A stretch of 64,000 nucleotides of DNA. It comes from an uncultured Pelagibacteraceae bacterium. GTDB taxonomy: Bacteria; Pseudomonadota; Alphaproteobacteria; Pelagibacterales; Pelagibacteraceae. Positions 26,832 to 33,851 of this stretch are shown in pieces. The translations under genes were made by a program, and so were the position numbers. Under the pieces are notes generated by a model. That model made no database searches, had not been told where the DNA came from, and saw only the letters and a program-made list of their open reading frames with translations. Numbering within the stretch: position 1 is the first letter of the stretch; every line of letters starts with the position of its first letter. Where the stretch lies: positions 1-64,000 of the forward strand of contig CACFKO010000005.1 of assembly GCA_902566925.1 (NCBI GenBank). The letters are read 5' to 3'.

Positions 26832-28019
26832 ATGTATTTTCAGACGCTCGACGATAAGGGCGAATGTGTAGGAGTGTATAAAGATGGAAACCTGTATTTC
26901 GAGGACATCCCAAGTGGGTGTGTCCGGACGTGGAAATACGCCGAATATCTTGAAAAAGATGATGTGGACTACGGCAGTATTTTCTGCGGAAATCGGAGTC
27001 TTAATGACGCTTGTCCAGCTTTCCTGATCGACGATTGGGTTGCTGTTGAGGACAAACTAAAGGCTTATTATCGCTCGTTTGTGTTGGCCAAGGTCAATAT
27101 GGACGAGAATTGTTTTTTTGACCTTGTTCCAAGGCCATTTTTGCTTGAATACTGCGAAATTCGCAACAAAATCACGCAATATGTCTTTGAAAACTACGAA
27201 AAACCGCAAAACTATGACTTTATGGTTGATTTGACCAAGGTATTGGCACGCATACGACACCAAAAGCTAAACATTGACGTATCATCCCTCTCTAATCAGG
27301 CTCATTTGGCCAAGTTTCGGAAGGCAATGAAGAAGTTTAGCCAGATTGACCCGTATTGCCGGTATAATATCAACGGAACCAAGACAGGTCGCTTAACGAC
27401 CCAGAAGAACTCGTTCCCTGTTATGACAATGGACAAAGATTTTCGTTCTATCGTCAAGCCGACCAATGACTGGTTCGTTGAGCTAGATTTCAACGCCGCC
27501 GAGGTGCGAACACTTATGGCACTAGGAGGCTCTGAGGTGCCCTTAGAAGACATCCACGACTGGAATGTGCGTAACCTATTTAATGCGGGCGTCACACGCG
27601 AGGAGGCCAAGCAGAAGTTCTTTTCGTGGCTGTATGACGAGAATAAAACCAACCCAAGACTCTCCAAGTATTACGACCGAGACAAGGTGCGTGAAATGCA
27701 CTGGGATGGGCAAGTTGTCAAGACTATGTTTGGCCGTGAGATTGAAGCAGACCGCAAACACGCCCTAAACTACATCATTCAGAGCACCACAGCAGATCTT
27801 GTGCTCCGTCAGGTTATCAAGGTCCACGAAATGCTGCGAGATATGAAGTCTTTCATTGCATTTACGATTCACGACAATATTGTGCTTGACATCGTGGACG
27901 AAGAGCGTTACATTATTCCTAAGTTGATTGAAAAGTTCTCTGACACTGATCTTGGCAAATATCTCGTAAACGTCAAGGCAGGCAAGAACTTTGGTGACTT
28001 AAGGACGTTAAATCTATGA
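26832..28019 (+). CDS. DNA polymerase, family A, without exonuclease domain
   Basis: The 395-residue product holds the family A polymerase core. It has TGRLTT (185-190), motif A ELDFNAAEVR with catalytic Asp219, DIHDWN (240-245), and motif B with Arg256, Lys260, Phe264 and Tyr268 in the R-x3-K-x3-F-x3-Y pattern of the O helix. It also has a QSTTADLVLR helix and motif C FTIHDN with Asp348. The usual HDE is HDN. The N-terminal 130 residues do not resemble a 3'-5' exonuclease, so proofreading is absent or supplied elsewhere. It starts after GTGGGGG and overlaps the FtsZ-like gene by ATGA. Confidence 0.88.
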   Translation: MYFQTLDDKGECVGVYKDGNLYFEDIPSGCVRTWKYAEYLEKDDVDYGSIFCGNRSLNDACPAFLIDDWVAVEDKLKAYYRSFVLAKVNMDENCFFDLVPRPFLLEYCEIRNKITQYVFENYEKPQNYDFMVDLTKVLARIRHQKLNIDVSSLSNQAHLAKFRKAMKKFSQIDPYCRYNINGTKTGRLTTQKNSFPVMTMDKDFRSIVKPTNDWFVELDFNAAEVRTLMALGGSEVPLEDIHDWNVRNLFNAGVTREEAKQKFFSWLYDENKTNPRLSKYYDRDKVREMHWDGQVVKTMFGREIEADRKHALNYIIQSTTADLVLRQVIKVHEMLRDMKSFIAFTIHDNIVLDIVDEERYIIPKLIEKFSDTDLGKYLVNVKAGKNFGDLRTLNL

Positions 28020-28846
28020 ATATTATCGGTTTAGGACAAGCAGGCTGCAACATCGCAGATGCACTAGCACAATACCCACAGTATAACATCTACAAGATTG
28101 ATGTTGGCTTGGAAGGTAAGAAGTGTTTGAATATCAAACAACAATCTGGTCCCGAGGAGTATGAGGCCAATGCACCATCAATGAAAACTTTCTTCCGTAA
28201 CATCAAGGGCGATACTCTTCTTGTTGTCGGAGGCTCAGGAAGTATTTCTGCTATGTCTCTTCGTATTATGGAGGCAATCAAAGATAAGTGCAAGATTGAT
28301 TTGCTTTATATTCAGCCAGATAAGAGTCTCTTGACTGGAAAGCGCCAGATGCACGAAAAAGTAACATACAATGTGTTGCAAAACTATGCTCGTTCTGGTG
28401 CCATCAGCCGGATGTATCTTATTTCAAACCCACAGTTGGAGAACATTCTTGGTGATGTTCCGATTATGGGCTACTTTGATAAGTTGAACGAACTGATTGT
28501 TTCAACGATTCATATGATTAATGTTTTTAAGAATTCTACCCCTGTTCTAGGTGGGCTCCGTGAGCCTGCTGGGACACGACGAATTTGCACAGTTGGAATC
28601 TACGATATGGAAAAAGATGAAGAAAAGTTGTTTTTTTCGCTTGACACCATCCGTGAGACGTGCTATATTTATAGTGTTGGGGAAAGAAGACTGCGCGAAG
28701 ATGGATCTCTTCACAAGACCATCGTCACGCAGATGAAGGGCAAGACAAATGATGAGACACCAAATGTCTCGTTTGGCGTCTTTCCCACCAACTACGAGAC
28801 GGATTATGGGTATGTCATTGCTTATAGTCCCAATATACAAAACTAG
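28016..28846 (+). CDS. Divergent FtsZ/tubulin-like GTPase
   Basis: The 276-residue product begins with IIGLGQAGCNIADAL, which fits the GxGxxGxN nucleotide-binding start of FtsZ. A short Gly-rich segment (VVGGSGSISA, about residues 64-73) stands where FtsZ has GGGTGTG. It is followed by a segment parallel to FtsZ strands and helices (LLYIQPDKSLLTGKRQM, then YLISNPQLENILGD, against FtsZ KPFxFEGxxRM and IPNDxLLxxLG). The synergy-loop aspartate is not evident (INVFKNSTP), so GTP hydrolysis may be altered. It overlaps the polymerase gene and lies before SSB. An internal promoter occupies codons near residue 210. A filament or a scaffold is possible. Confidence 0.62.
   Translation: MNIIGLGQAGCNIADALAQYPQYNIYKIDVGLEGKKCLNIKQQSGPEEYEANAPSMKTFFRNIKGDTLLVVGGSGSISAMSLRIMEAIKDKCKIDLLYIQPDKSLLTGKRQMHEKVTYNVLQNYARSGAISRMYLISNPQLENILGDVPIMGYFDKLNELIVSTIHMINVFKNSTPVLGGLREPAGTRRICTVGIYDMEKDEEKLFFSLDTIRETCYIYSVGERRLREDGSLHKTIVTQMKGKTNDETPNVSFGVFPTNYETDYGYVIAYSPNIQN
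28641..28669 (+). promoter_or_regulatory. Sigma70-type promoter inside FtsZ-like gene
   Basis: TTGACA, a 17-base spacer and TATATT, with TGC directly before the -10 element (extended -10). It lies inside the FtsZ-like coding region, about 225 bases before the SSB gene, which it would drive. Confidence 0.65.
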
Positions 28847-28894
28847 TAGAACGGAAAATTTGCTGTTCTAACTTTATTAAGGAGAAAAAACAAA

Positions 28895-29647
28895 ATGGCT
28901 ATTGATCTAAACAAGATGCGTGCAAAACTGACTGCACTTCAAAACCGAGGCGAAAAGAAGGATTCTGCTTTTTGGCGTCCAGAGGATGGCGAACAAACGA
29001 TTCGTATCGTCCCGACTGCTGATGGCGACCCCTTCAAGGAGTATTGGTTCCACTACAACTTGGGTAAGAACCCCGGTTTCCTGTCCCCGAAGCGTAACTT
29101 CGGTATTGACGACCCGCTGAACGATTTCGTTCGTCAGTTGTTCAAGGATGGAACAGAGGATTCTATCAAGATGGCGAAGAACCTTATGGCTCGTCAACGT
29201 TTCTTTGCTCCCGTGTTGGTTCGCGGTGAGGAAGAGAAGGGAGTCCGTATCTGGGGCTTTGGTAAGATGGCGTATCAGGAGTTGTTGAACCTTGTTCTCA
29301 ACCCCGAGTATGGCGACATCACCGACGTTGAAACTGGCACCGACCTTGTTCTCAAGTATGGTAAGCCAGCAGGGGCACAGTTCCCACAGACAACGTTGAC
29401 TCCACGACGCCGAACATCTCCACTTTGCGATGATGCACTTGGTGGACCAGAGAAGTGTGCGGAACTTCTCGAAAGCATTCCAGACTTTGACGGTCTGTTT
29501 CCGCGCAAAAGTCCAGAGGAAATCCAGACAATGCTCGATGAGTGGTTGGCTGGTGAAGATTCCGCTGGCGATGATGTTGTCAAGTACGACAACAATGGCA
29601 CCACAACTTCGGTTGACAGTGCTTTTAACGAACTAATGAACGCATAA
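28895..29647 (+). CDS. 32: Single-stranded DNA-binding protein, gp32-like
   Basis: The 250-residue product has the layout of T4 gp32. A basic N-terminal helix for cooperativity (LNKMRAKLTALQNRG) comes first, then FWRPEDGEQTIRIVP, equivalent to the start of the gp32 core, the VRIWGFGKMAYQELLN segment, and an acidic C-terminal tail (from about residue 210) that would bind partner proteins. The zinc-binding Cys/His set of T4 gp32 is not present. It coats single strands during replication and recombination with UvsX, helicase and the polymerases in this window. A strong AAGGAG site precedes it. Confidence 0.88.
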   Translation: MAIDLNKMRAKLTALQNRGEKKDSAFWRPEDGEQTIRIVPTADGDPFKEYWFHYNLGKNPGFLSPKRNFGIDDPLNDFVRQLFKDGTEDSIKMAKNLMARQRFFAPVLVRGEEEKGVRIWGFGKMAYQELLNLVLNPEYGDITDVETGTDLVLKYGKPAGAQFPQTTLTPRRRTSPLCDDALGGPEKCAELLESIPDFDGLFPRKSPEEIQTMLDEWLAGEDSAGDDVVKYDNNGTTTSVDSAFNELMNA

Positions 29648-29661
29648 AGGAAAATATCAAA

Positions 29662-29967
29662 ATGTTCAGTTTTATAAATCGTGATCACGTCTTCGGCGCG
29701 GTCTTTGGTGTGGCAGCACTCGCCGCTCTCTCTTTTGTCACTGGTTGTGGCGAGGAGAAGGCTGATGAGACCGCTGATACGGCAATCGTCGCCACTTCTA
29801 CCACGGTCACTGAGACCACCACCGGAACCACGACTGGGACCACTGGAACTACCACGGGTACGACCACTGGCACCACGACTGGCACTGGCACCGGAACCAC
29901 GACCGGAACTGGTACCACCACTGGTACTGGGACTGGAACGGGCACCGGAACTGGCACTGGTAGCTGA
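29662..29967 (+). CDS. Predicted lipoprotein with Thr-Gly repeat tail
   Basis: The 101-residue product has a hydrophobic N-terminal stretch (residues 10-28) ending in V-T-G-C, a lipobox with Cys29. It would therefore be exported, lipidated and anchored in the envelope. After a short acidic linker (GEEKADETADTA), the last 55 residues consist only of Thr and Gly, apart from a final Ser, in TTGT/TGTG units encoded by an imperfect DNA repeat. Phage lipoproteins often act in superinfection exclusion or lysis, but nothing here identifies which. It follows SSB by 14 bases and is followed by a hairpin with T-run. Confidence 0.75.
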   Translation: MFSFINRDHVFGAVFGVAALAALSFVTGCGEEKADETADTAIVATSTTVTETTTGTTTGTTGTTTGTTTGTTTGTGTGTTTGTGTTTGTGTGTGTGTGTGS

Positions 29968-29975
29968 TTCACGAC

Positions 29976-30013
29976 CCACGGGGAGGCACAGGGATAACAG
30001 GTGCCTCATTTTT
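29976..30013 (+). repeat. Hairpin repeat copy 1, terminator-like
   Basis: First of four related elements. CCACGGGGAGGCAC leads into a perfect seven-pair stem GAGGCAC/GTGCCTC around the loop AGGGATAACAG, followed by ATTTTTT. With its T-run it should also act as an intrinsic terminator for the lipoprotein gene. Confidence 0.8.
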
Positions 30014-30032
30014 TAACTTTAAAGGAAATATT

Positions 30033-30335
30033 ATGAGTGAACAAAAAACAAGCAACTTTATTACTATGGGCGCAGGCATTGCCATCGTATTCGCCTTGGT
30101 GAGTTGGTTCTCGGTCACATCTAACATTCCAGCAGAAACGGTTGCTGTGAATGAGACTGAGACGGAAGAAAAGGTTGTCCACGTCCACAGCACCGAAGCA
30201 CCCGAAGAGGTTGCAGAGGAAGTTATCGTTGTAGCTGATGAACTCGTCGAGAAGGCACAGGAAGCGGCCATCCGCAACCAAGTCAATCAAGCGATGAAGA
30301 AGTCAGAAGACACGGACATTGCAGACGCGGAGTAA
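30033..30335 (+). CDS. Small single-pass membrane protein
   Basis: The 100-residue product has one membrane segment (residues 9-29, FITMGAGIAIVFALVSWF), then a Glu/Val-rich acidic region and a helical C-terminus. No family is recognised. With few positive residues ahead of the helix, the orientation is uncertain. It is bounded on both sides by copies of the hairpin repeat, as are the neighbouring lipoprotein and ParB-like genes, so it looks like one unit of a small accessory cassette. Confidence 0.68.
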   Translation: MSEQKTSNFITMGAGIAIVFALVSWFSVTSNIPAETVAVNETETEEKVVHVHSTEAPEEVAEEVIVVADELVEKAQEAAIRNQVNQAMKKSEDTDIADAE

Positions 30336-30341
30336 ATCCCC

Positions 30342-30374
30342 CACCGCAGGAGGGCATGGGTTTACAGATGTCCT
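30342..30374 (+). repeat. Hairpin repeat copy 2
   Basis: CACCGCAGGAGGGCAT forms a seven-pair stem AGGGCAT/ATGTCCT (one G-U pair) around the loop GGGTTTACAG. No T-run follows. It lies seven bases behind the stop codon and directly before copy 3. Confidence 0.78.
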
Positions 30375-30380
30375 AACTTA

Positions 30381-30410
30381 CCGCAGGGAGGCACGGGTTC
30401 AGAGGTGCCT
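30381..30410 (+). repeat. Hairpin repeat copy 3
   Basis: CCGCAGGGAGGCAC with stem AGGCAC/GTGCCT around the loop GGGTTCAGAG, then TTATTCATTT. It is tandem with copy 2, separated by only six bases, and precedes the ParB-like gene. Confidence 0.78.
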
Positions 30411-30436
30411 TTATTCATTTATAAAAGGAGAATAAA

Positions 30437-31360
30437 ATGAGTATTAAAGTATATGGAAATATTCCAAAAAAACAACTAGACACAATTAATAGTACAGCAC
30501 ATGTGACCGAAGTCCCTGTGGAGATAAATTCTTATAAGAATAGGAAAACAAACGCCAGTACGCTAAAGTCATACCTCAAGGCTCGCGGTGGTAAATTTGA
30601 CCGAGGACTATGGCAACCACCATTGGTAGCAGAGCTTCCAGATAAAACACGATTTCTGTTTGATGGTGATCACCGAAGAGCTTTATGGCGCTGGGCATTC
30701 CCAAAACAAGAAACAATGCCAGCACAGATTGTTCCTGTGAAAAGCAGGTCTGAAATTAGTCGTCTTTTTGTCGCAATCAATAAGACAGCAAGAAAAGCTT
30801 TAAGTGCTAATGAGGTTTTTGTACATGAAGTTCTTGGCGGCGATGAGGAAGCCGGAAAGATTGCTAAACACCTAGAGGATTGTCAATTAAAAGTTAGTTT
30901 GGGGACAGGAGAACCCGGCTCGCACGCCGGCGATATCAAAGGACCAGAGGTTAGTATTGGAGGCTTTAAGCAAGCCATTAAAGAGTCTAACGCAACAGCC
31001 GTGAGAAGATCTTCTGAAACTATTCAATCTTTGTGGAAAGATGATACCGTGATTGGTATTGAATTTTTGCGAGGGCTTGCAAGTGTATATAAGCACACTC
31101 CTGCTTACGAAAAACACAAGACTTATCTTGAAGATTTCATCAGTAGTCGCAAAAGTGCGGATATTACCCAAAAGGAGGTTTCTGCTTCTTTCAAACAAGA
31201 AGGCGGAAATATTAACCACAAAATTGAAACTTGTGTTACTCTTGGATTACTGACAAAATTTAAGAGATGGTCTATTGCCAACAAATATATTTCTAAGAGC
31301 ACTTTTAATAGAGATTATGGCTCTTACATTAAAAACTTAAAAGCCGAACTGGTTAATTAA
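30437..31360 (+). CDS. ParB/sulfiredoxin-like domain protein
   Basis: The N-terminal 140 residues of the 307-residue product resemble ParB/Srx-type domains. The segment FLFDGDHRRALWRW corresponds to the DGxHR nucleotide-binding motif of the fold, and FVAINKTARKALSANEVF matches the element that follows it in phage ParB-like proteins such as DUF6551. The C-terminal half is helical and basic and may bind DNA. A role in DNA binding, nicking or CTP-dependent regulation is possible. It has an AAAGGAG site and is flanked by hairpin repeats on both sides. Confidence 0.65.
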   Translation: MSIKVYGNIPKKQLDTINSTAHVTEVPVEINSYKNRKTNASTLKSYLKARGGKFDRGLWQPPLVAELPDKTRFLFDGDHRRALWRWAFPKQETMPAQIVPVKSRSEISRLFVAINKTARKALSANEVFVHEVLGGDEEAGKIAKHLEDCQLKVSLGTGEPGSHAGDIKGPEVSIGGFKQAIKESNATAVRRSSETIQSLWKDDTVIGIEFLRGLASVYKHTPAYEKHKTYLEDFISSRKSADITQKEVSASFKQEGGNINHKIETCVTLGLLTKFKRWSIANKYISKSTFNRDYGSYIKNLKAELVN

Positions 31361-31369
31361 GTTTGTAAT

Positions 31370-31400
31370 CCGCAGGGAGGCATGGGTTTACAGATGCCTC
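31370..31400 (+). repeat. Hairpin repeat copy 4
   Basis: CCGCAGGGAGGCAT with a seven-pair stem GAGGCAT/ATGCCTC around the loop GGGTTTACAG, identical to the loop of copy 2. It lies between the ParB-like gene and the prolyl isomerase gene. Confidence 0.8.
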
Positions 31401-31424
31401 AACATTTTAAATAAGGAAGATATT

Positions 31425-31862
31425 ATGACTAGTACAGTACAAAGCGGTCAAACAGTCAGTGTCCACTATCGTGGCACTCTTGATGACGGCAGTGAGTTTG
31501 ATAACTCACGAAATCGCGGACAAGCAATGGAAGTTCAAGTTGGTTCAGGCCAACTAATTGCAGGCTTTGATGCAGCCCTTTTGGGTATGACCGTGGGTGA
31601 GGTCAAAAATATCCACCTTGGAGCCGAGGAAGCATACGGGCCGGTTGATGAAGCCGCTGTCCAAGAAGTGCCTAAAACAATGTTCCCACCTAGTTTTGCT
31701 TTCAAGACAGGCGAAGTTGTGCAGGGTCAAGCGCCCACAGGTCAACCTCTAGTGGCGACTATTATGGAAGAAAAAGATGAAACCGTGGTGTTGGACTTTA
31801 ACCATCCAATGGCCGGTAAAGATCTTAATTTTGAGATCGAAGTTATGAGTATTAATGAATAG
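31425..31862 (+). CDS. FKBP-type prolyl isomerase, SlyD-like
   Basis: This is a peptidyl-prolyl cis-trans isomerase of the SlyD type. The 145-residue product has the split FKBP domain (VSVHYRGTLDDGSEF, then LIAGFDAALLGMTVGE) with an inserted flap domain containing EAYGPVDEAAVQEVPKTMF. The closing strand HPMAGKDLNFEIEVMSI is the counterpart of the SlyD ending HMLAGQNLKFNVEVVAI. The His-rich metal-binding tail of E. coli SlyD is absent. Such enzymes fold nascent proteins and act with GroEL, which this phage also encodes. It starts after AAGGAAG. Confidence 0.9.
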   Translation: MTSTVQSGQTVSVHYRGTLDDGSEFDNSRNRGQAMEVQVGSGQLIAGFDAALLGMTVGEVKNIHLGAEEAYGPVDEAAVQEVPKTMFPPSFAFKTGEVVQGQAPTGQPLVATIMEEKDETVVLDFNHPMAGKDLNFEIEVMSINE

Positions 31863-31871
31863 GAGGGAGTA

Positions 31872-32339
31872 ATGAGTTTATACGAGAAGATTAAGGCACT
31901 TGGTGTCGAAGATGATACAAAAGTTAATTTCAGCATTGAAGAGGGAGCAGAAGTTTTCCATTTTAATGAAACACACATCGAAACAGCGATGGGCGAAACT
32001 GGTTTTGCTTACACATTGGCAGAGGCTATCACAAGTGGCGTTCTCTACGAGAAAGGCAACGAGATCCTTGATGAAATGCGAGAGGAAGGCTTGCTTGACG
32101 AGTATGAGCGAGGCGACGAAGCGTTCACCGACTTTGTATCAGAAATCATTGAGGAAAATCACTGGAACTTTGGTTGGATTGAACATTCAACCGAGAAGTA
32201 CGACCATAAGCGTGGTTACACTGAGCTTTCGGCTGAGTTTGATATTCCTCTTGCTGATCTAAAGAACGATCCCTATCCGCTTATTGGATGGAAGGCATCT
32301 GTTCAGACCCCTAACGGCTATTTGACGGTTGACCGATAA
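31872..32339 (+). CDS. Unknown acidic protein upstream of UvsX
   Basis: The 155-residue product is acidic and shows no known motif. It has a helical centre (EGNEILDEMREEGLLDEY) and several Trp/Phe/Tyr residues near the end, and is probably soluble and compact. It follows the prolyl isomerase gene behind GGAGGG. Its stop codon overlaps the UvsX start (TAATG), so it is co-translated with the recombinase and could be a partner or regulator, which is inference only. Confidence 0.68.
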   Translation: MSLYEKIKALGVEDDTKVNFSIEEGAEVFHFNETHIETAMGETGFAYTLAEAITSGVLYEKGNEILDEMREEGLLDEYERGDEAFTDFVSEIIEENHWNFGWIEHSTEKYDHKRGYTELSAEFDIPLADLKNDPYPLIGWKASVQTPNGYLTVDR

Positions 32340-33460
32340 TGGCTAGGGCAAAGAAGCAAAAGGCAGGAAGACTTTCTATCGCAGATATGCGAAAGATTGT
32401 TAATAAGAAAGCAGGTGAGGAGGTTGCCCACAACCTTTCGGGTACAAACCCGACCGAGGTCAAAGAGTGGATTCCAACTGGATCTAGATGGCTAAACTCT
32501 ATCATCTGTCGCGGCAAGTATGCTGGTATTCCAATCGGTAAAATCAGCGAGATTGCTGGCCTTTCCGCTTCTGGTAAATCATATATGGCGGCTCAGATTG
32601 CAGGCAACGCCCAGAAAATGGGGATTGACGTTGTTTATTTTGACTCTGAGTCCGCTGTGGACCCAGACTTCTTGGCAAACGCTGGTTGTGACATTGATAA
32701 CTTACTTTACATTCAAGCACAATCAGTTGAGTTTGTCTTAGAAACTATTGAAGAGCTTTTGGCAGGTAATGAAAACCGAATGCTCTTTATCTGGGATTCA
32801 CTTGCGATGACGCCTGCTATTACTGACATCGAGGGCGATTTTAACCCTCTATCCAGTATGGCAGTCAAGCCTCGTATTCTTTCAAAGGGATTTGCTAAAT
32901 TAACAGTCCCTATTGCAAACTCTCAATCAACCTTGCTGATTCTTAATCAGCTAAAAACGAACATTACAAGTAACATCGCGGAAGCGCGTCTGGAGCCTTA
33001 TTTCACCCCCGGTGGAAAGGCCGCAATCTACGCCTATTCTCTTCGCATCTGGCTGACAGCGAGACGAGGTAAGGCTAGCTATCTATATGATGACAAAGGC
33101 TTCCGTGTTGGTACTGAGGTGAAAGCAAAGATTAAGAAGTCCCGTTTTGGGTCTGATGCGAGAGAATGTACATTTAAGATTATGTGGGCTGGCGATGATG
33201 TGAAGATTCAAGACCAAGAGTCTTGGTTGGAGGCGGTAAAGTCTTCCACTCAGATTAGCAACGCAGGTGCATGGTTTACACTGAAGCACGAAGATGGCTC
33301 AGAAGAAAAATTCCAAACAGCAACTTGGATGAAGAAACTCGAAGACGACAAGTTCAGAAACCGTATTCTACAGATTATGGAAGAAGAAGTTATCTTGAAG
33401 TTTGAGAAGAAAGAGGTTGACGCAAAAGAATTTTATGATATTGATGGAGAAGATGAATAA
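32339..33460 (+). CDS. uvsX: RecA-like recombinase, UvsX
   Basis: This is the strand-exchange ATPase for recombination-dependent replication and repair. The 373-residue product has Walker A GLSASGKS (residues 74-81), a Walker B region MLFIWDSLAM near residue 140-150, and a loop-rich DNA-binding segment near 195-225 (LNQLKTNI, then PGGKAAIYAYSLRIWL). T4 UvsX has 391 residues. It lies with SSB, exonuclease and helicase genes. Translation starts at the ATG that overlaps the preceding stop. Confidence 0.92.
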   Translation: MARAKKQKAGRLSIADMRKIVNKKAGEEVAHNLSGTNPTEVKEWIPTGSRWLNSIICRGKYAGIPIGKISEIAGLSASGKSYMAAQIAGNAQKMGIDVVYFDSESAVDPDFLANAGCDIDNLLYIQAQSVEFVLETIEELLAGNENRMLFIWDSLAMTPAITDIEGDFNPLSSMAVKPRILSKGFAKLTVPIANSQSTLLILNQLKTNITSNIAEARLEPYFTPGGKAAIYAYSLRIWLTARRGKASYLYDDKGFRVGTEVKAKIKKSRFGSDARECTFKIMWAGDDVKIQDQESWLEAVKSSTQISNAGAWFTLKHEDGSEEKFQTATWMKKLEDDKFRNRILQIMEEEVILKFEKKEVDAKEFYDIDGEDE

Positions 33461-33511
33461 ACTTTGTTTTTGGCCGTCTAATAAAGACAAGTAGCTTTTG
33501 GAGGGCTCATT

Positions 33512-33790
33512 ATGAAGTTTATTTTTTCTTTTTTCGTTGCTTTGGGGATGATGTTTGGATTCGCACCCGAAGCAAAAGCACACACAGTTAGAACAACGGT
33601 AGTGCAAAAGGTATGTTCTGTCCAGAAACAGTATGTACCCGCTCACTATAATAGACGAGGACTTTGGGTCCGAGGGCACTTCAAAAATGTTACTTTTTGT
33701 AGAAACGTCCCACGCACCGTTGTTCGCAGAGTGCATCATCATAGGCACCATCGCCATAGGCACGGTGTAAGGTTCGTTTTCAAACTTTAA
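33512..33790 (+). CDS. Secreted His-rich small protein
   Basis: The 92-residue product has a signal peptide (residues 1-23, hydrophobic FIFSFFVALGMMFGF, ending A-K-A before His24). The mature part is basic, with two Cys, a motif PAHYNRRGLWVRGHF similar in style to GxWVxGH repeats of bacterial periplasmic proteins, and a His/Arg-rich end (VHHHRHHRHRHG). It would be exported to the periplasm and could bind metal ions or polyanions. It starts after GGAGGG and is followed by a terminator-promoter element. Exported small proteins are unusual in a replication cluster. Confidence 0.72.
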   Translation: MKFIFSFFVALGMMFGFAPEAKAHTVRTTVVQKVCSVQKQYVPAHYNRRGLWVRGHFKNVTFCRNVPRTVVRRVHHHRHHRHRHGVRFVFKL

Positions 33791-33801
33791 TTTTTTTATC
33801 C

Positions 33802-33830
33802 TTGACTACACCCCCTGACGATGTTATACT
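33802..33830 (+). promoter_or_regulatory. Sigma70-type promoter of exonuclease gene
   Basis: TTGACT, a 17-base spacer and TATACT, with TGT before the -10 element (extended -10). Transcription would begin near 33837, only about 15 bases before the exonuclease ATG. The -10 element lies in the loop of the overlapping terminator hairpin. Confidence 0.8.
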
Positions 33831-33850
33831 ATAACAGTCAGGGGGTTTTT
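33811..33850 (+). terminator. Terminator overlapping the promoter
   Basis: CCCCCTGAC and GTCAGGGGG form a perfect nine-pair stem with a 17-base loop, followed by TTTTTT. It would stop read-through from the UvsX side, while the promoter in its spacer and loop starts the next transcript. The right arm also supplies the GGGGG ribosome binding site of the next gene. Confidence 0.8.
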
Positions 33851-33851
33851 T

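Noticed and set aside
29987..30004. The loop of hairpin copy 1 contains AGGGATAACAGG, matching 12 bases of the I-SceI homing endonuclease site.
   Set aside because: The other hairpin copies do not keep it, and no LAGLIDADG-type gene or intron is visible, so the match looks accidental.
29275..30009. A long minus-strand open frame (244 codons) opposite SSB and the lipoprotein gene.
   Set aside because: It is a shadow of the Thr-Gly repeat and the SSB gene, Ser/Arg/Gly-rich with no ribosome binding site.
29681..30016. An alternative plus-strand frame of 111 codons overlapping the lipoprotein gene.
   Set aside because: It is a frame shadow of the repeat, without a signal peptide or ribosome binding site, and runs into the hairpin.
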